Of a stretch of DNA of 64,000 bases, positions 33,661 through 44,800 are shown piece by piece; the stretch's first letter is position 1; the number at the start of each line of letters is the position of its first letter. The notes below the pieces were generated by a model. It saw nothing but the letters and a program-made list of their open reading frames with translations, was not told the origin of the DNA and searched no databases. The DNA lies in contig NZ_BAABHD010000024.1 in assembly GCF_039541915.1 (NCBI RefSeq), forward strand, positions 310,001 to 374,000, in the 5' to 3' direction. This DNA is from Nibrella saemangeumensis (GTDB lineage Bacteria; Bacteroidota; Bacteroidia; Cytophagales; Spirosomataceae). Position numbers and translations under genes: made by a program.

Positions 33661-34536
33661 TTAGGATTTATCGCTTGTAAAGTCGGCCAGCACCAGTCTG
33701 TGCCGCTTCTTAAAATGCAGCGGGTTCTCGCCCGCCACCTTTTTGAACGTCCGGTTAAAATACGACAAACTTTCAAAACCACAGTCAAAACAGACTTCCG
33801 TCACCGTTTTATCAAGCAACAGCAGCCGCTTGGCCTGGCTGATGCGGTACTGGTTTAGGAACTCCGTAAAGGTCATCAGGGTCATCTTTTTAAAATACCG
33901 GCAGAAAGCAGCCTTGGTTAGGTGCGTCAGCTCAGCCATCTGGTCGACACTGATAGCGTCCTGGTAATGCGCTTCGATAAACGCATACACCCGTTTAAGC
34001 CGCTGCTGCTCTTTCTGACTATATAACTGTTCTACCGGCCGGGAATGCAGCAGACCCTGACCGGGCGATGTAGCCAGCTCCTGAAAGATGTTCAGAATCT
34101 CGATAAACTGCTCATAGGGCTGCAGCATGTGCAGGCGTTTAAGGCGCGGACCAATTGCCTGTCTGGTATCACCAGAGAAATACACCCCGTGCCGTGCCTT
34201 CTCGAACAGCTTGTGAATGCTGGCTAACTCGGGAATATTGTTGAAGGCTCCACTCAGGAAATCTTCGCGCATCTGGAGGACAAACTGCTCGTAGTCGGTT
34301 TTGATGCCGTAATCGAAGTTAAGATGCGGGATGTACGGGCCGATCAGCACCAGATCACTTTCCTGGAACCGGGACATATGCTCGCCTACGTGGCGCGTGC
34401 CTTCACCGGCTTCTATATACACCAGTTCGTACTCCGGGTGAAAATGCCAGAAGAAAAAATCGTGCAGCTTCGGCGTCACCAGCAGGCGGAAGGAGCTGTC
34501 GGCATCGGGGCGGATTTCTTCGAGCTGGACTTTCAT
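33661..34536 (-). CDS. AraC-family regulator of the leftward catabolic operon
   Basis: 291 residues. An N-terminal cupin-type domain (FFFWHFHPEYELVYIEAGEGTRHVGEH, VLIGPYIPHLNF) binds an effector. The C-terminal two-HTH domain contains ISVDQMAELTHLTKAAFCRYFKKMT and TVTEVCFDCGFESLSYFNRTFKKVAGENP. It is the first gene of the leftward run and lies 11 bp before the aminotransferase gene, so it most likely regulates its own operon. It may also control the divergently read dioxygenase gene, 186 bp away. A TAATTTAG near 34590 on the minus strand is a one-mismatch -7 candidate. Confidence 0.88.
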   Translation of the reverse strand: MKVQLEEIRPDADSSFRLLVTPKLHDFFFWHFHPEYELVYIEAGEGTRHVGEHMSRFQESDLVLIGPYIPHLNFDYGIKTDYEQFVLQMREDFLSGAFNNIPELASIHKLFEKARHGVYFSGDTRQAIGPRLKRLHMLQPYEQFIEILNIFQELATSPGQGLLHSRPVEQLYSQKEQQRLKRVYAFIEAHYQDAISVDQMAELTHLTKAAFCRYFKKMTLMTFTEFLNQYRISQAKRLLLLDKTVTEVCFDCGFESLSYFNRTFKKVAGENPLHFKKRHRLVLADFTSDKS

Positions 34537-34682
34537 AACAGATCGGGATATCGGTTTCGGAAGTTGAGATCCTTTGGTAGTTCACCCTAAATTAGCCTTT
34601 TTCTCTCGGTATTCCTGTATAAAATATCAATATTGTTCAAATAATGGCCACTATAGGGTGAGAACGGCAGCCAGCCAGCCTC

Positions 34683-34690
34683 TACCTTTG
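34683..34690 (+). promoter_or_regulatory. TAnnTTTG -7 element (TACCTTTG)
   Basis: Exact -7 consensus 32 bp before the ATG of the dioxygenase gene, in the 186-bp divergent gap shared with the AraC regulator. Confidence 0.5.
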
Positions 34691-34722
34691 TCTTATTCAG
34701 AATCACAAAAGCTCAAAACACT

Positions 34723-35724
34723 ATGGAAACGCAAGCGCCTGTTGCTAAAGCCATTACCATGACCCCAGATAACGTTCACAAAGACATTCCGGGCAACCCT
34801 TCCACCGCAACCTCCAGCCATATCAAACTAAACGACCGATCAAATCGGTCCGCCGAAGCGGGTAAACCCCTGCGGGTATTGTCAGAAGAAGACTGGCAGT
34901 TCTGGATCCACAATGGCTACGTGGTCATCAAAAACGCCGTGCCTAAAGAGCAGGCTGAGCGACTCGCTAAATTCCTGTGGGAGTTTGAAGAAAAAGACCC
35001 TAACAACCCCGAAACCTGGTATGCTCCTCCCCGTGCCGAGATGAAAATGAAAGAACTGACCGGCAGCGGCATGGTCGAAGTCTACAACCACCAGTACCTG
35101 TGGGATAACCGGCAGACGCAACGCGTGTACGACGCCTTCGTCGACATCTGGGGAACCGAGAAGCTGTGGGTGACCATCGACCGGTGCAACCTGAACGTCC
35201 CCATGCGCCCCGGCCACGAGTTCAAGGGCTTTATCCATTGGGATTACGATCCCGAAACCCGGCCGCAGAACGTACAGGGCGTGCTGGCGCTGGCCGACCA
35301 GACCGACGAGAACATGGGCGGCTTCCAGTGCATTCCGGAACTATACCGCACCTACGACACCTGGAAACTCACCCAGCCCGCCGACCGCGATCACTTCAAG
35401 CCCGATACCACCGGCTTCGAACTGGTGAAGGTTAAACTGGAAGCCGGTGATTTGCTGATCTTCAACAGCACCCAGCCCCACGGCATCCGGCCGAACCTCA
35501 GCAAAGACAAAGTTCGTATTGCCCAGTACATTTCTATGATGCCGGCCCAGGAAGACAACGAGGCCCTGCGGGAGTGGCGCATCACCTCCTGGCGCGAGCG
35601 GAAAGCCCCGGAGGGCTACGCCTTCCCCGGCGACCCCCGCAACTGGGAGCAGACTCGATACCCAACCGCTCAACTGAACGACTTAGGCCGGAAACTACTC
35701 GGCCTTGACCCGTGGGAGCGCTAA
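34723..35724 (+). CDS. Phytanoyl-CoA dioxygenase-family Fe(II)/2-oxoglutarate oxygenase
   Basis: 333 residues, no signal peptide. The iron-binding triad is visible: His172 and Asp174 in FIHWDYD, and His253 in QPHGIRPN, with Arg256 placed to bind 2-oxoglutarate. The N-terminal 45 residues are low in structure. The family hydroxylates small molecules, using oxygen and 2-oxoglutarate; the name reflects its first human member and not the substrate. Read divergently from the AraC-led operon, it is probably part of the same regulon and acts in the cytoplasm on an imported product. A strong hairpin follows. Confidence 0.87.
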   Translation: METQAPVAKAITMTPDNVHKDIPGNPSTATSSHIKLNDRSNRSAEAGKPLRVLSEEDWQFWIHNGYVVIKNAVPKEQAERLAKFLWEFEEKDPNNPETWYAPPRAEMKMKELTGSGMVEVYNHQYLWDNRQTQRVYDAFVDIWGTEKLWVTIDRCNLNVPMRPGHEFKGFIHWDYDPETRPQNVQGVLALADQTDENMGGFQCIPELYRTYDTWKLTQPADRDHFKPDTTGFELVKVKLEAGDLLIFNSTQPHGIRPNLSKDKVRIAQYISMMPAQEDNEALREWRITSWRERKAPEGYAFPGDPRNWEQTRYPTAQLNDLGRKLLGLDPWER

Positions 35725-35745
35725 GATAAACCCTGTTACATAGCG

Positions 35746-35796
35746 AGGTGCCCCTGTTTTGTTCCTGATGGTATCGGGGACAAAACAGGGGCACCT
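35746..35796. terminator. 17-bp hairpin after the dioxygenase gene
   Basis: 35746-35762 pairs perfectly with 35780-35796 (17 bp, AGGTGCCCC at its base) across a 17-nt loop. It lies 22 bp after the stop. No T-run follows, though an internal TTTT is part of the arm. Confidence 0.6.
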
Positions 35797-35941
35797 GCTT
35801 AACGTAAAGACTATACGTGATAGAACTTTAAGCGCTGAATTGAACGTGCCATACCCCCTATTGACCGAAAACACCCCTGTAAAATACTTTGTAACGCATA
35901 CCTTGCCTTTCGTATTTCGTCTGATCTTAATCGATTGATCC

Positions 35942-37531
35942 ATGTGTTTGTCTTCGCTAAGGTTACTGTCGCTTCGCCGGGTGCTGGTGTGGCTTGTTGT
36001 CCTGCTATCCGTTAATGCCTGCCTCATGTCTACCGGAAATACCAGACAACCGGATGGGGGAAAAACAGGGCGCAACCCGAACATTGTTATTTTTTATGTC
36101 GATGATTTGGGCTATGGCGACGTTGGCTACAATGGGGCAGTAGGGGTAAAAACTCCGGAGGTAGACCGGCTGGCCAAAGAAGGGATCGTCTTTACCGACG
36201 CTCACACTACCTCCGCTACCTGTACGCCATCGCGGTATTCCATGCTGACCGGCCAGCACGCCTTCCGCAACAACGCGGCTATTTTACAGGGCGATGCCCC
36301 TCTGTTGATCCAGCCCGGTAGCCATACCCTGCCCGGCATGCTGCAAAAAGCCGGCTATCGGACGGGCGTAATCGGTAAATGGCACCTGGGTTTGGGGAAT
36401 GGGTCCATTGACTGGAATAGCGACATAAAGCCGGGTCCCCTGGAAATCGGATTTGACTACAGTTTTCTGCTGCCCGCTACCGGCGACCGGGTTCCGACGG
36501 TGTACGTCGAAAATCACCGGGTGGTGAATGCCGATAAGAATGACCCCATTGTGGTCAATTATGAGCTGAAACTTGACGGCTACCCCAATGGCCTCGACAA
36601 CCCCAATTTGCTCCGGCAAGCTGCCGACAAACAGCACAGTAATACCATCATTAACGGCATAAGCCGCATTGGCTACATGAAAGGTGGCGAAAAGGCTCTA
36701 TGGGTAGATGAGGAGTTTCCCAATGTGCTGACCAGCAAGGCAAAAGATTTTCTCCGGGCCGAAAAAGATAAGCCTTTCTTTCTGTTATTCTCGTACCACG
36801 ACATTCACGTGCCGCGTTTACCGCATCCGCGATTTAAAGGCAAAAGCACGATGGGGCCACGGGGCGACGCCATTGCCCAGATGGACTGGATGGCGGGTGA
36901 GGTAATGAATGAATTGAAGAAGCTGGGCCTGGCCGATAATACCCTTGTCCTATTTACGAGTGACAACGGGCCCGTGGTCAGTGACGGGTATGACGATCAG
37001 GCAATGGAACTGCTGGGCGCCCATAAACCCGGCGGACCGCTCCGGGGAGGTAAATACAGTGCGTACGAAGCCGGTACACGCGTGCCTACTATCCTCTGGT
37101 GGCCCGGCAAAATTAAAGCCGGCACCAGTAGCGCCCTCATTAGTCAGGTCGATCTGTATGCGTCCTTTGCCGCCTTGGTCGGCCAACCCCTGGCCGAAAA
37201 AGAGGCTATCGACAGTCAGAATCTGCTAACGAGCCTCCTGGATCATACCCAACCCGGACGTACCTGGCTGCTGGAGGAATCCTATACGACCTCGCTTCGC
37301 AAAGGCGACTGGAAGTATATTGAGCCGTTGCCTAAGGAGAAACGTCTGCCTGATTTTATGAAAAACAAAGGCGTAGAAGGGGGATTTCAGCACAACCCGC
37401 AACTTTTTAATCTGTCGTCCGACATAGGTGAGAAGCATAATCTGAGCGGGGACAACCCGGCGCTGGTTACCAGTATGCAGTTGGAAATAGAGAAGATTCG
37501 GAAAAAGACGAAAAGAAGCCCTTTGCAATAA
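35942..37531 (+). CDS. S1-family sulfatase, lipoprotein
   Basis: 529 residues. The leader ends in a lipobox (VNAC, Cys27), so it is predicted to be membrane-anchored. The sulfatase core is complete: NIVIFYVDDLGYGD supplies metal ligands, CTPSR with Cys94 is the site that maturing enzyme converts to formylglycine, GKWHLG is present, and DNGP lies near residue 340. It should remove sulfate esters from a glycan. No anaerobic or aerobic formylglycine-generating enzyme is encoded in the window. It opens the PUL that continues with the HTCS, SusC, SusD and a second sulfatase. Confidence 0.92.
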   Translation: MCLSSLRLLSLRRVLVWLVVLLSVNACLMSTGNTRQPDGGKTGRNPNIVIFYVDDLGYGDVGYNGAVGVKTPEVDRLAKEGIVFTDAHTTSATCTPSRYSMLTGQHAFRNNAAILQGDAPLLIQPGSHTLPGMLQKAGYRTGVIGKWHLGLGNGSIDWNSDIKPGPLEIGFDYSFLLPATGDRVPTVYVENHRVVNADKNDPIVVNYELKLDGYPNGLDNPNLLRQAADKQHSNTIINGISRIGYMKGGEKALWVDEEFPNVLTSKAKDFLRAEKDKPFFLLFSYHDIHVPRLPHPRFKGKSTMGPRGDAIAQMDWMAGEVMNELKKLGLADNTLVLFTSDNGPVVSDGYDDQAMELLGAHKPGGPLRGGKYSAYEAGTRVPTILWWPGKIKAGTSSALISQVDLYASFAALVGQPLAEKEAIDSQNLLTSLLDHTQPGRTWLLEESYTTSLRKGDWKYIEPLPKEKRLPDFMKNKGVEGGFQHNPQLFNLSSDIGEKHNLSGDNPALVTSMQLEIEKIRKKTKRSPLQ

Positions 37532-37580
37532 ATGGCCGATTACGCTTTGTTCTGTCTTATTTTTTAGTCAATTTATCTCA

Positions 37581-40500
37581 ATGAGGTACGTACCCTTCTT
37601 CCGTCTGCTATTTATCCTTAGCGTCTGCTTCTCTCCACCGGCCTGGAGTCAGGATAACGACACCCGTAGGTCTGAGGAGTTTGTCATCGATTACCTGGAC
37701 GTTCGCAAAGGACTGCTCAGCAATTTTGTAACCCGGACGATCAGTGACGACAACAATCTCAAATACTTTGCCACCGAGGGGGGCGTGTCGCGGTACGATG
37801 GCTACGGATTCAAAAGCTACCGGCCCGGCCAGGAATATACGGAGTTGGTCAACGAAAATATTGAAACGCTCTTTAAAGACAGGGATAACAATATCTGGAT
37901 TGGCACCAAGAGCGGAGGGCTGTCGGTGCTCGACGTAAAGATCAATCAGATCAGGAATTACAACGATGTCCTGAAAACCCGCGATCAGCGGCACCTGCGG
38001 ATTATCTCCCTACATCAGGACGCAAAAGGGAATATCTGGGTGGGGACGTGGAACAAAGGCGTATTCGTGCTGGATGTAAACGCCCGGAAACTCCTGACCC
38101 ATCACCCGGCAACTGAGCCGGTTTACAAAATCATCCGCGACGAACACGATAATATCTGGTATATCAGCGGTAATACTCTGTACAAGTACGACCCGTCGGA
38201 AAACCGCTTGTTCGACTTCCCCACCAACCAAACCATGTATGATCTGGTGCAGGACAAAATCCGGAATAAGATATGGATGGTGGGCAGCACCGGACGAAAA
38301 GTCTACCTGCAAAGCTTTCGATTCGACACCCAACAGGTACAGGAGGAGCCCCTTGATCTGGAAGCAACGTTTGTCAAAAGCATCGCTATCGATCAGAAAA
38401 ACCGGGTTTGGCTGGGCAGTTGGGGCGACGGTCTGTTTATCAGCGATTCGTCGGTGTCGCACTTTCAGAAAATCAACACCAATCCGCAGGGTAGCCTCTT
38501 CAACAACGTCAACTATTCCATGATTCTGGATATTGACATCGATAAAAACGGCATTGCCTGGCTAAGTACCGCCCACGGTGGCGTATTGATTCTGTACCCC
38601 AATAAGGGTTTCAACTTCATGGCCGACTCCCGGCAGGCTTCCCCCATCGATCATAATACAATCGCTATTTCCCAAACCCGCCGGGGCGAATTACTGATCG
38701 GCAGCCTCACCGAGGGTTTGTACCGCAAGACCGCCGGTGGTCAACTGGAGAAAATCAATCAAATTGCCGATACCCGTATCAATACGATCTATGAGAAGGA
38801 GAACACGCTCTTTATTGGCACCAACCAGGGTCTATACCTTGTTAAGGACGGAAATTTTGCCAATGCCTGGCAAACCTTTAAAAATGATAAAATCACGGCT
38901 GTTCATCTAGATAGTCAGGGGATTCTCTGGATCGGTTCGCAGCAGAGGGGCCTGAAAATGACCCGCTACGCCGACGATCCGAAACTGGAGAAGTGTCAGG
39001 TTTTCTCCGAAGAGCAGAAAGGACGTTTTTTCATCGAAAATAACCGGATCAACCAAATCAAAGAAGACAATCATGGGAATATCTGGCTGGCTACCTATTC
39101 CGGTTTAAACCGGCTCGACAGGGCTACTGGCGCTTTTATCCCGCACCATCAACTGCTATCCAGCAAATTGCCCAGCGTAATCATCAACGCCTTATATATC
39201 AAAGACAATACCCTTTATCTGGCTACGCCACTTGGGTTCGCCGACCTGTCGCTGACAGATAAAAAACTGACGTTAAATACCCTCTATACGGCGCGGAACG
39301 GCCTTACTAACGATTTCATCTGCTCCATCGAAGAGGATAAAACCGGGCAGTTCTGGCTGAGTACCACCACGTCGATCACCCGTTTTGACCCCAAAAGCCG
39401 GCGCTTTGTCAACTACGACCGCGAAGACGGGGTGATGATCAACTCCTTTCATATAGGGTCTTCGTTTAAGGGGGCCGGCGGAGACCTGTATTTTGGGGGA
39501 GCGAACGGAATCATCCGGTTCCGACCCGACGAAATCAGTCAGGCCTTCACCGTACCGCAGGTGGTCTGGACCAAGCTGATGGTCAATAACCAGGCCATTG
39601 AAGCCGGTGAAGAAGTAAACGATGAAGTGATTCTGAGCCGTACTATCCAGTACACCGATGAGATTGCCCTGAACCACCGGCAGAACCATCTTTCCCTGAG
39701 TTTTGCCGCCAACGATTTCTTTGGAGCCGATAATATCACCTATGCCTATCAGTTGCGCGGGTTTCAGGATCAGTGGGTGAATATGGGTGGAAAAAATGAA
39801 ATCAACTTCACCGGCCTGGGAGCAGGCACCTACGAGCTGTTGGTGAAGGCCAGCCGCAACAATCAGAACTGGAGTCCGGTAAAAAAACTGAAGATTGTGG
39901 TGGGTGTACCGCCCTGGCTGACCTGGTATGCCTTCGTGTTTTATTTCTGTCTGCTGCTGGGCGTACTGCTGCTGGTCCGGCACATATCGGTGCGGCAGGC
40001 CCGACTGAAAGCCGATCTGCGCATCGTTCAGATCGAAAAGGAAAAAGAACACGCCCTGAACGAAGCGAAGATTAATTTCTTTACCAATATTTCGCACGAG
40101 TTCCGCACCCCCCTGACGCTGATCATGAGTCCGGTAGCCGAGATACTCGACGATCTGACGCTCAACGGCAAACTGCGCGAAAAAATGGTGCTGGTTGAGT
40201 CGAACGCCAAGCGGATGCTCAACCTCATCAATCAGTTGCTCGACTTCCGCAAGTCGGAGCACGGGCTGCTGAAGCTGAAGCGGGTGCACAGTGATTTTGT
40301 CGCTTTCTCCAAAGAAGTTTTTCTCAGCTTTCAGCCCATCGCCCGGAATAAAAACATCAGCTATCTCTTTCAAACCGAACTCGAAGAAGCCCCCATAGAC
40401 TTTGACCGCGATCAGATGGAGATTGTCCTGTGCAATCTGCTGTCTAATGCCTTCAAATACACCCCTGACCACGGCACTATCCAATTCAGGGTGTACCGGA

Positions 40501-41624
40501 AAGATGATTTTCTGGCAATTGATGTCGAGGATAACGGCATTGGGCTCTCGGAAGAGAGTATGCGGAATCTTTTCAACCGATTTTATCAGGTACAAAATGC
40601 CCAAACGGCCAAAATGGTGGGCAGCGGCCTGGGGCTGGCATTCTCTAAAAACATTGTCGATCTGCACGAGGGAGCGATTACCGTCCGGAGCGAACTGGAA
40701 AAAGGCACCTGCTTTACTGTGCTGTTACATGCCGAAAACACCGCTGTAGCAGCCGCCGGTGAGCCACTACCCGAATTAGCCGAAGCCGACACCGCCGGTT
40801 CGCTCTGGCAGGAAAGCAATTCACTGGACATCAGCAAGCAGCATAAAAAGAACACCTTACTGGTAGTAGACGACAACGAAGACATCCGGGCCTACCTTCA
40901 ATCGCTGTTGAACGATGACTTTACTATTCTTGAAGCAGAAAACGGCTTGGAAGCGCTCACCATCACCAACCGCGAACTGCCCGATCTGATTATCTGTGAT
41001 GTGATGATGCCGTTAATGGACGGAATTTCGTTTTGTCAGGAAATCAAGCAGCAGATTGCCACCTCCCATATTCCGGTGATTCTGCTGACGGCCCGCTCGT
41101 CGGTGGTCTACGAAGTTACCGGATTACAGACGGGGGCCGACGACTACATCACGAAGCCGTTCAACCCCATCATCGTCAAAACCAGAATTCATACGATTCT
41201 GGAAAACCGTAAAAAAATACAAGAGCACTACCTGAACAAGGTACGGTTTGAGCCGGACACGCAGCAGGTGAACGAGGTTGACCTGGACGCCGTATTTATC
41301 GACAAAGCGATTAAGCTCGTGAACGACAACATGCAAAATGAAGATTTCGGGATAGAGGACATGGTGGAGCATCTGTTTATGAGCCAATCGACCCTGTACC
41401 GTAAAATCAAATCGCTGACGGGCCTTTCCCTGACCGGGTTTATTCGTTCGGTCAAACTCAAAAATGCCGCCCAGATTATTTTGCAGGACAATATAAAATT
41501 GAGTCAGGTCGCTTACGAAGTGGGCTTCAATGATTACAAGCATTTCCGGAAGTCGTTTCAGCAGCAGTTCGGCTGTTTACCCTCCGACTACCGGGCTAAA
41601 ATTCTGGAAGGCGTGAATAGCTGA
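37581..41624 (+). CDS. HTCS: hybrid two-component sensor/regulator of the sulfatase PUL
   Basis: 1347 residues in one chain. A signal peptide (cut near PPAWSQ) is followed by two seven-bladed Reg_prop propellers (about 30-690, for example DNNIWIGTKSGGLSV and NGIAWLSTAHGGV) and a Y_Y_Y domain. Then come a membrane helix near 785-805 (WYAFVFYFCLLLGVLLLVRH) and a HisKA box NISHEFRTPLTL with His839. The ATPase shows NLLSNAFKYTP and GSGLGLAFSKN. The receiver has phospho-acceptor Asp1140 in IICDVMMPLMDG. The AraC-type HTH is at about 1240-1343. HTCS proteins sense a glycan fragment in the periplasm and activate their own susC/susD operon, here 183 bp downstream. It follows the sulfatase by 49 bp and is ended by a clear terminator. 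Confidence 0.93.
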   Translation: MRYVPFFRLLFILSVCFSPPAWSQDNDTRRSEEFVIDYLDVRKGLLSNFVTRTISDDNNLKYFATEGGVSRYDGYGFKSYRPGQEYTELVNENIETLFKDRDNNIWIGTKSGGLSVLDVKINQIRNYNDVLKTRDQRHLRIISLHQDAKGNIWVGTWNKGVFVLDVNARKLLTHHPATEPVYKIIRDEHDNIWYISGNTLYKYDPSENRLFDFPTNQTMYDLVQDKIRNKIWMVGSTGRKVYLQSFRFDTQQVQEEPLDLEATFVKSIAIDQKNRVWLGSWGDGLFISDSSVSHFQKINTNPQGSLFNNVNYSMILDIDIDKNGIAWLSTAHGGVLILYPNKGFNFMADSRQASPIDHNTIAISQTRRGELLIGSLTEGLYRKTAGGQLEKINQIADTRINTIYEKENTLFIGTNQGLYLVKDGNFANAWQTFKNDKITAVHLDSQGILWIGSQQRGLKMTRYADDPKLEKCQVFSEEQKGRFFIENNRINQIKEDNHGNIWLATYSGLNRLDRATGAFIPHHQLLSSKLPSVIINALYIKDNTLYLATPLGFADLSLTDKKLTLNTLYTARNGLTNDFICSIEEDKTGQFWLSTTTSITRFDPKSRRFVNYDREDGVMINSFHIGSSFKGAGGDLYFGGANGIIRFRPDEISQAFTVPQVVWTKLMVNNQAIEAGEEVNDEVILSRTIQYTDEIALNHRQNHLSLSFAANDFFGADNITYAYQLRGFQDQWVNMGGKNEINFTGLGAGTYELLVKASRNNQNWSPVKKLKIVVGVPPWLTWYAFVFYFCLLLGVLLLVRHISVRQARLKADLRIVQIEKEKEHALNEAKINFFTNISHEFRTPLTLIMSPVAEILDDLTLNGKLREKMVLVESNAKRMLNLINQLLDFRKSEHGLLKLKRVHSDFVAFSKEVFLSFQPIARNKNISYLFQTELEEAPIDFDRDQMEIVLCNLLSNAFKYTPDHGTIQFRVYRKDDFLAIDVEDNGIGLSEESMRNLFNRFYQVQNAQTAKMVGSGLGLAFSKNIVDLHEGAITVRSELEKGTCFTVLLHAENTAVAAAGEPLPELAEADTAGSLWQESNSLDISKQHKKNTLLVVDDNEDIRAYLQSLLNDDFTILEAENGLEALTITNRELPDLIICDVMMPLMDGISFCQEIKQQIATSHIPVILLTARSSVVYEVTGLQTGADDYITKPFNPIIVKTRIHTILENRKKIQEHYLNKVRFEPDTQQVNEVDLDAVFIDKAIKLVNDNMQNEDFGIEDMVEHLFMSQSTLYRKIKSLTGLSLTGFIRSVKLKNAAQIILQDNIKLSQVAYEVGFNDYKHFRKSFQQQFGCLPSDYRAKILEGVNS

Positions 41625-41660
41625 TATTCCCTTTCCGAAAGTCTCCTTCAAATCAGGCTC

Positions 41661-41687
41661 AAAACCGCTCACTAGAGCGGTTTTTTT
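41661..41687 (+). terminator. Intrinsic terminator between HTCS and susC
   Basis: AAAACCGCT (41661-41669) pairs with AGCGGTTTT (41676-41684) across a 6-nt loop, with a run of seven T at 41681-41687. It separates HTCS transcription from the regulated susC/D unit. Confidence 0.8.
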
Positions 41688-41807
41688 GATGTTGAATGAT
41701 TTCACCTTCTGATTGCATGGAATGCCCCCCCTCGACTTATTCAGATTTGTGACATTTGACTAAAATTTATCACTAAGACAGGTCTGGAAACAATCAAACC
41801 ATGCACT

Positions 41808-44800
41808 ATGAAATCTAATTGTACCTTCTTTCAAAGCGGGTGGAACCTGGGAAGACGGTCAGCAAGAGCCCTGCTTCTGCTGACCGGTATAGCCCTACTG
41901 GCTCCCCCCGCAGCCTACGCCCAGTCTAACCTGAGAATAACCGGCTCGGTGGTATCCGCTGCCGATGGCCAATCTATTCCCGGTGCGTCGGTCACCGTAA
42001 AGGGTACCACCTTAGGAACCGTCACCGGTGCCGACGGAGGATTTTCCCTTACCGTTCCTTCCCGCCAGTCAGTACTTCTGTTTAGCAACATCGGCTACAC
42101 CGCCCTCGAAGTCCCTCTGGGCAATCAGACAGAACTAAAGGTAACCTTACAGGAAGATGTAGCCCTGCTTAGTGAAGTCGTGGTCGTCGGGTACGGGGAA
42201 CAAAAGAAAATCAACCTGACCGGGGCCGTAGAGACGATTCGCTTCGATGGGGCGGTCAACCTTCCGGTTACCAATACGTCCCAGATGATGTACGGCCGTT
42301 TCTCGGGGGTGCAGCTTACCCAATCCAGCGGCTTGCCCGGTGCCGACGGTTCCTCCATCAACATTCGGGGTATCGGTACGTTTGGCAACAGTAATCCGTT
42401 GGTCGTTATCGACAACATACAATACAATGGCCTGACTGAATTCAACAACCTGGCCCCTTCCGACATCGAGAGCATTTCGGTGCTGAAAGATGCCTCCGCT
42501 TCGGCTATCTACGGGGCGCGGGGCGCAAACGGCGTCATTGTAGTGACGACCAAAAAGGGAAAGAAAGGCAAATTAACTGTCGACTACAACGCCTACACCG
42601 GTATCCAGCGGGTAACGGTCGTGCCGGAGTACCTCGATGCCAATAACTACGCCCTGCTGCGTAACGAACGTGACCGCAATACCAACGGTGCCAACGCCCC
42701 GCTGCGGTATACGGCCGCCGACCTGGAGGCCATCCGAACCGGTTCTAAACCCGACCAATTCGCCAATACCAACTGGGCCCGCGAAACCCTGCGCGACGCG
42801 CCCATCCAGAACCATTACCTGTCGTTTTCGGGTGGGTCCGACAACCTGACGTACCGGGTATCGCTGGGCTACCTGAATCAGCAGGCCATAGTGCGCGGTA
42901 AATTCAAGTCGGATCGGTACACGCTAGGGCTAAACCTCACCGCAAAGGCTAATGAATGGCTCACCCTTACCAACGTGACCAACGCCTACTGGTCTAAATT
43001 CCGCGGGCCTGCGGGCGGTGCCGACGCCATCACCGGCGAAACGGGCATCATCAATCAGTTTCAGCGTTCGTCGCCTACCATTCCGGCCTATTATTCCAAC
43101 GGTGCGTTTGGCATCGTCGACGGCTCGTACCAGAACGTTAATTTCTCTTTCCCGGCCACCAATGCCCTGATGACTGGCTTGCAGGGCGATAACAAACAGG
43201 ACAATATCAATATCAGCGAGCGCGTAGGGCTTTCGGCCACTATTCTGCGGGGGTTAACTTTAGAAACAAGTGGGAGTCTGGTGATGAATGTTCAGAACAT
43301 CTCCAACTTTAACCCGACGCTCACCACCCGCGACTGGGCCGGTCAGGTTGTGAACCAGAGCCTGCTCAACTCCCTGACCAATACGTTTGGCTTTACGTAT
43401 CGCCTGCTGAACGAAAACATCCTGCGTTACTCGACCAGTTGGAACCAGGCCCATAACCTGCAACTGATGGCGGGTCACTCGGTAATCTACGACAAGGACG
43501 ACGGGTTTGCCGGTTCATTACAAGGCTTCCCCTCCAACAATATTCAGGAGTTCAACGGCGGAGGGGTTACCAATCCGTCCGTGAGCGGTGCCGCGTCAGA
43601 AGTGTCCTGGCAGTCGTTTTTTGGTCGGGTCAACTACAACTACCGGGAAAAGTACCTGCTGGAGTTGAACCTGCGTCGCGACGGCTCGTCCAAATTCGGC
43701 CCTAATAAGCGCTATGGTACGTTCCCGTCGGTGTCGGCCGGCTGGAACCTCGCCCGCGAACCGTTTATGCAGCATATAGACTGGGTATCGAACTTCAAAA
43801 TCAGGTCGAGCTGGGGTGTCAGCGGAAATGACCGGATCGGCAACTACATCTATGAGCAAACCTACAACACGGGCCTAGACTATGTGCTCGGCGACGCGGT
43901 GGTGGGCGCTGTTGCCCTGACGAGCCTGGCCAACCCCAATATTACCTGGGAAACCATCCGGCAGTTTAACCTGGGCCTGGACCTTGAACTCTTTCAGAAC
44001 CGCCTGTATTTCTCGGCCGACTATTTCCGCCGGAACAGTACGGATATTCTGTACACCAATTTTCCGGTCCCCAACTCCCTGGGGGTAACCAGTCTGGCCG
44101 CCCAAAACGCAGCCGGTATGCTCAATCGGGGCCTCGAACTAACCGCTAATTATGCCAATAACTTCGGTGGGTTGAAACTGAATCTGGGTGCCAACGTCAC
44201 CCGGATGGCCGATAATCGGGTCACGAGCCTTGGGCCGGGCGGAGAAGAAACCATCAGCGGCAACAGCATTATCCGCATCGGGCAACCTTTTAATGCCTAT
44301 TACGGCTACCGGGTGCTGGGTGTTTTCCAGACCAAAGAAGAAGTTGACGGAGCACCCGTTCAATTCGGCAGCCCGCTTACGGCTCCGGGTGACCTGCGCT
44401 ATGCGGATGTGTCGGGCGCGAACGGTACGCCAGACGGCAAGATTGACGCCTTCGACCGGGTGGTGATCGGAAATCCGTTCCCTAAAATGATCTATAATTT
44501 TAATGCCAATCTCACCTACCAGGGGCTTGATTTTACGGTCCTGTTTCAGGGGCTCGACCGGGTGGACCGGGTGCTGAACGGTAACGGACAACTCCCCATG
44601 GCTGACGACCGGAACAACGCGCTATCGTACTGGATCGACCGCTGGACGCCCGAGAAGCCTTCGACGGTACTACCCCGCCTGGGTGGTGTCAATAATACGG
44701 TCTTTTCGTCTTTCTACGTGCAGGATGCCTCCTTTCTGCGGCTGAAAAACCTGGAATTGGGCTATACGCTACCCGGTCAACTGAGCGGTAAGGCGGGCAT

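Noticed and set aside
39273..40667. Long minus-strand open frame of 464 codons
   Set aside because: Antisense shadow of the HTCS kinase and propeller region; no recognisable domain.
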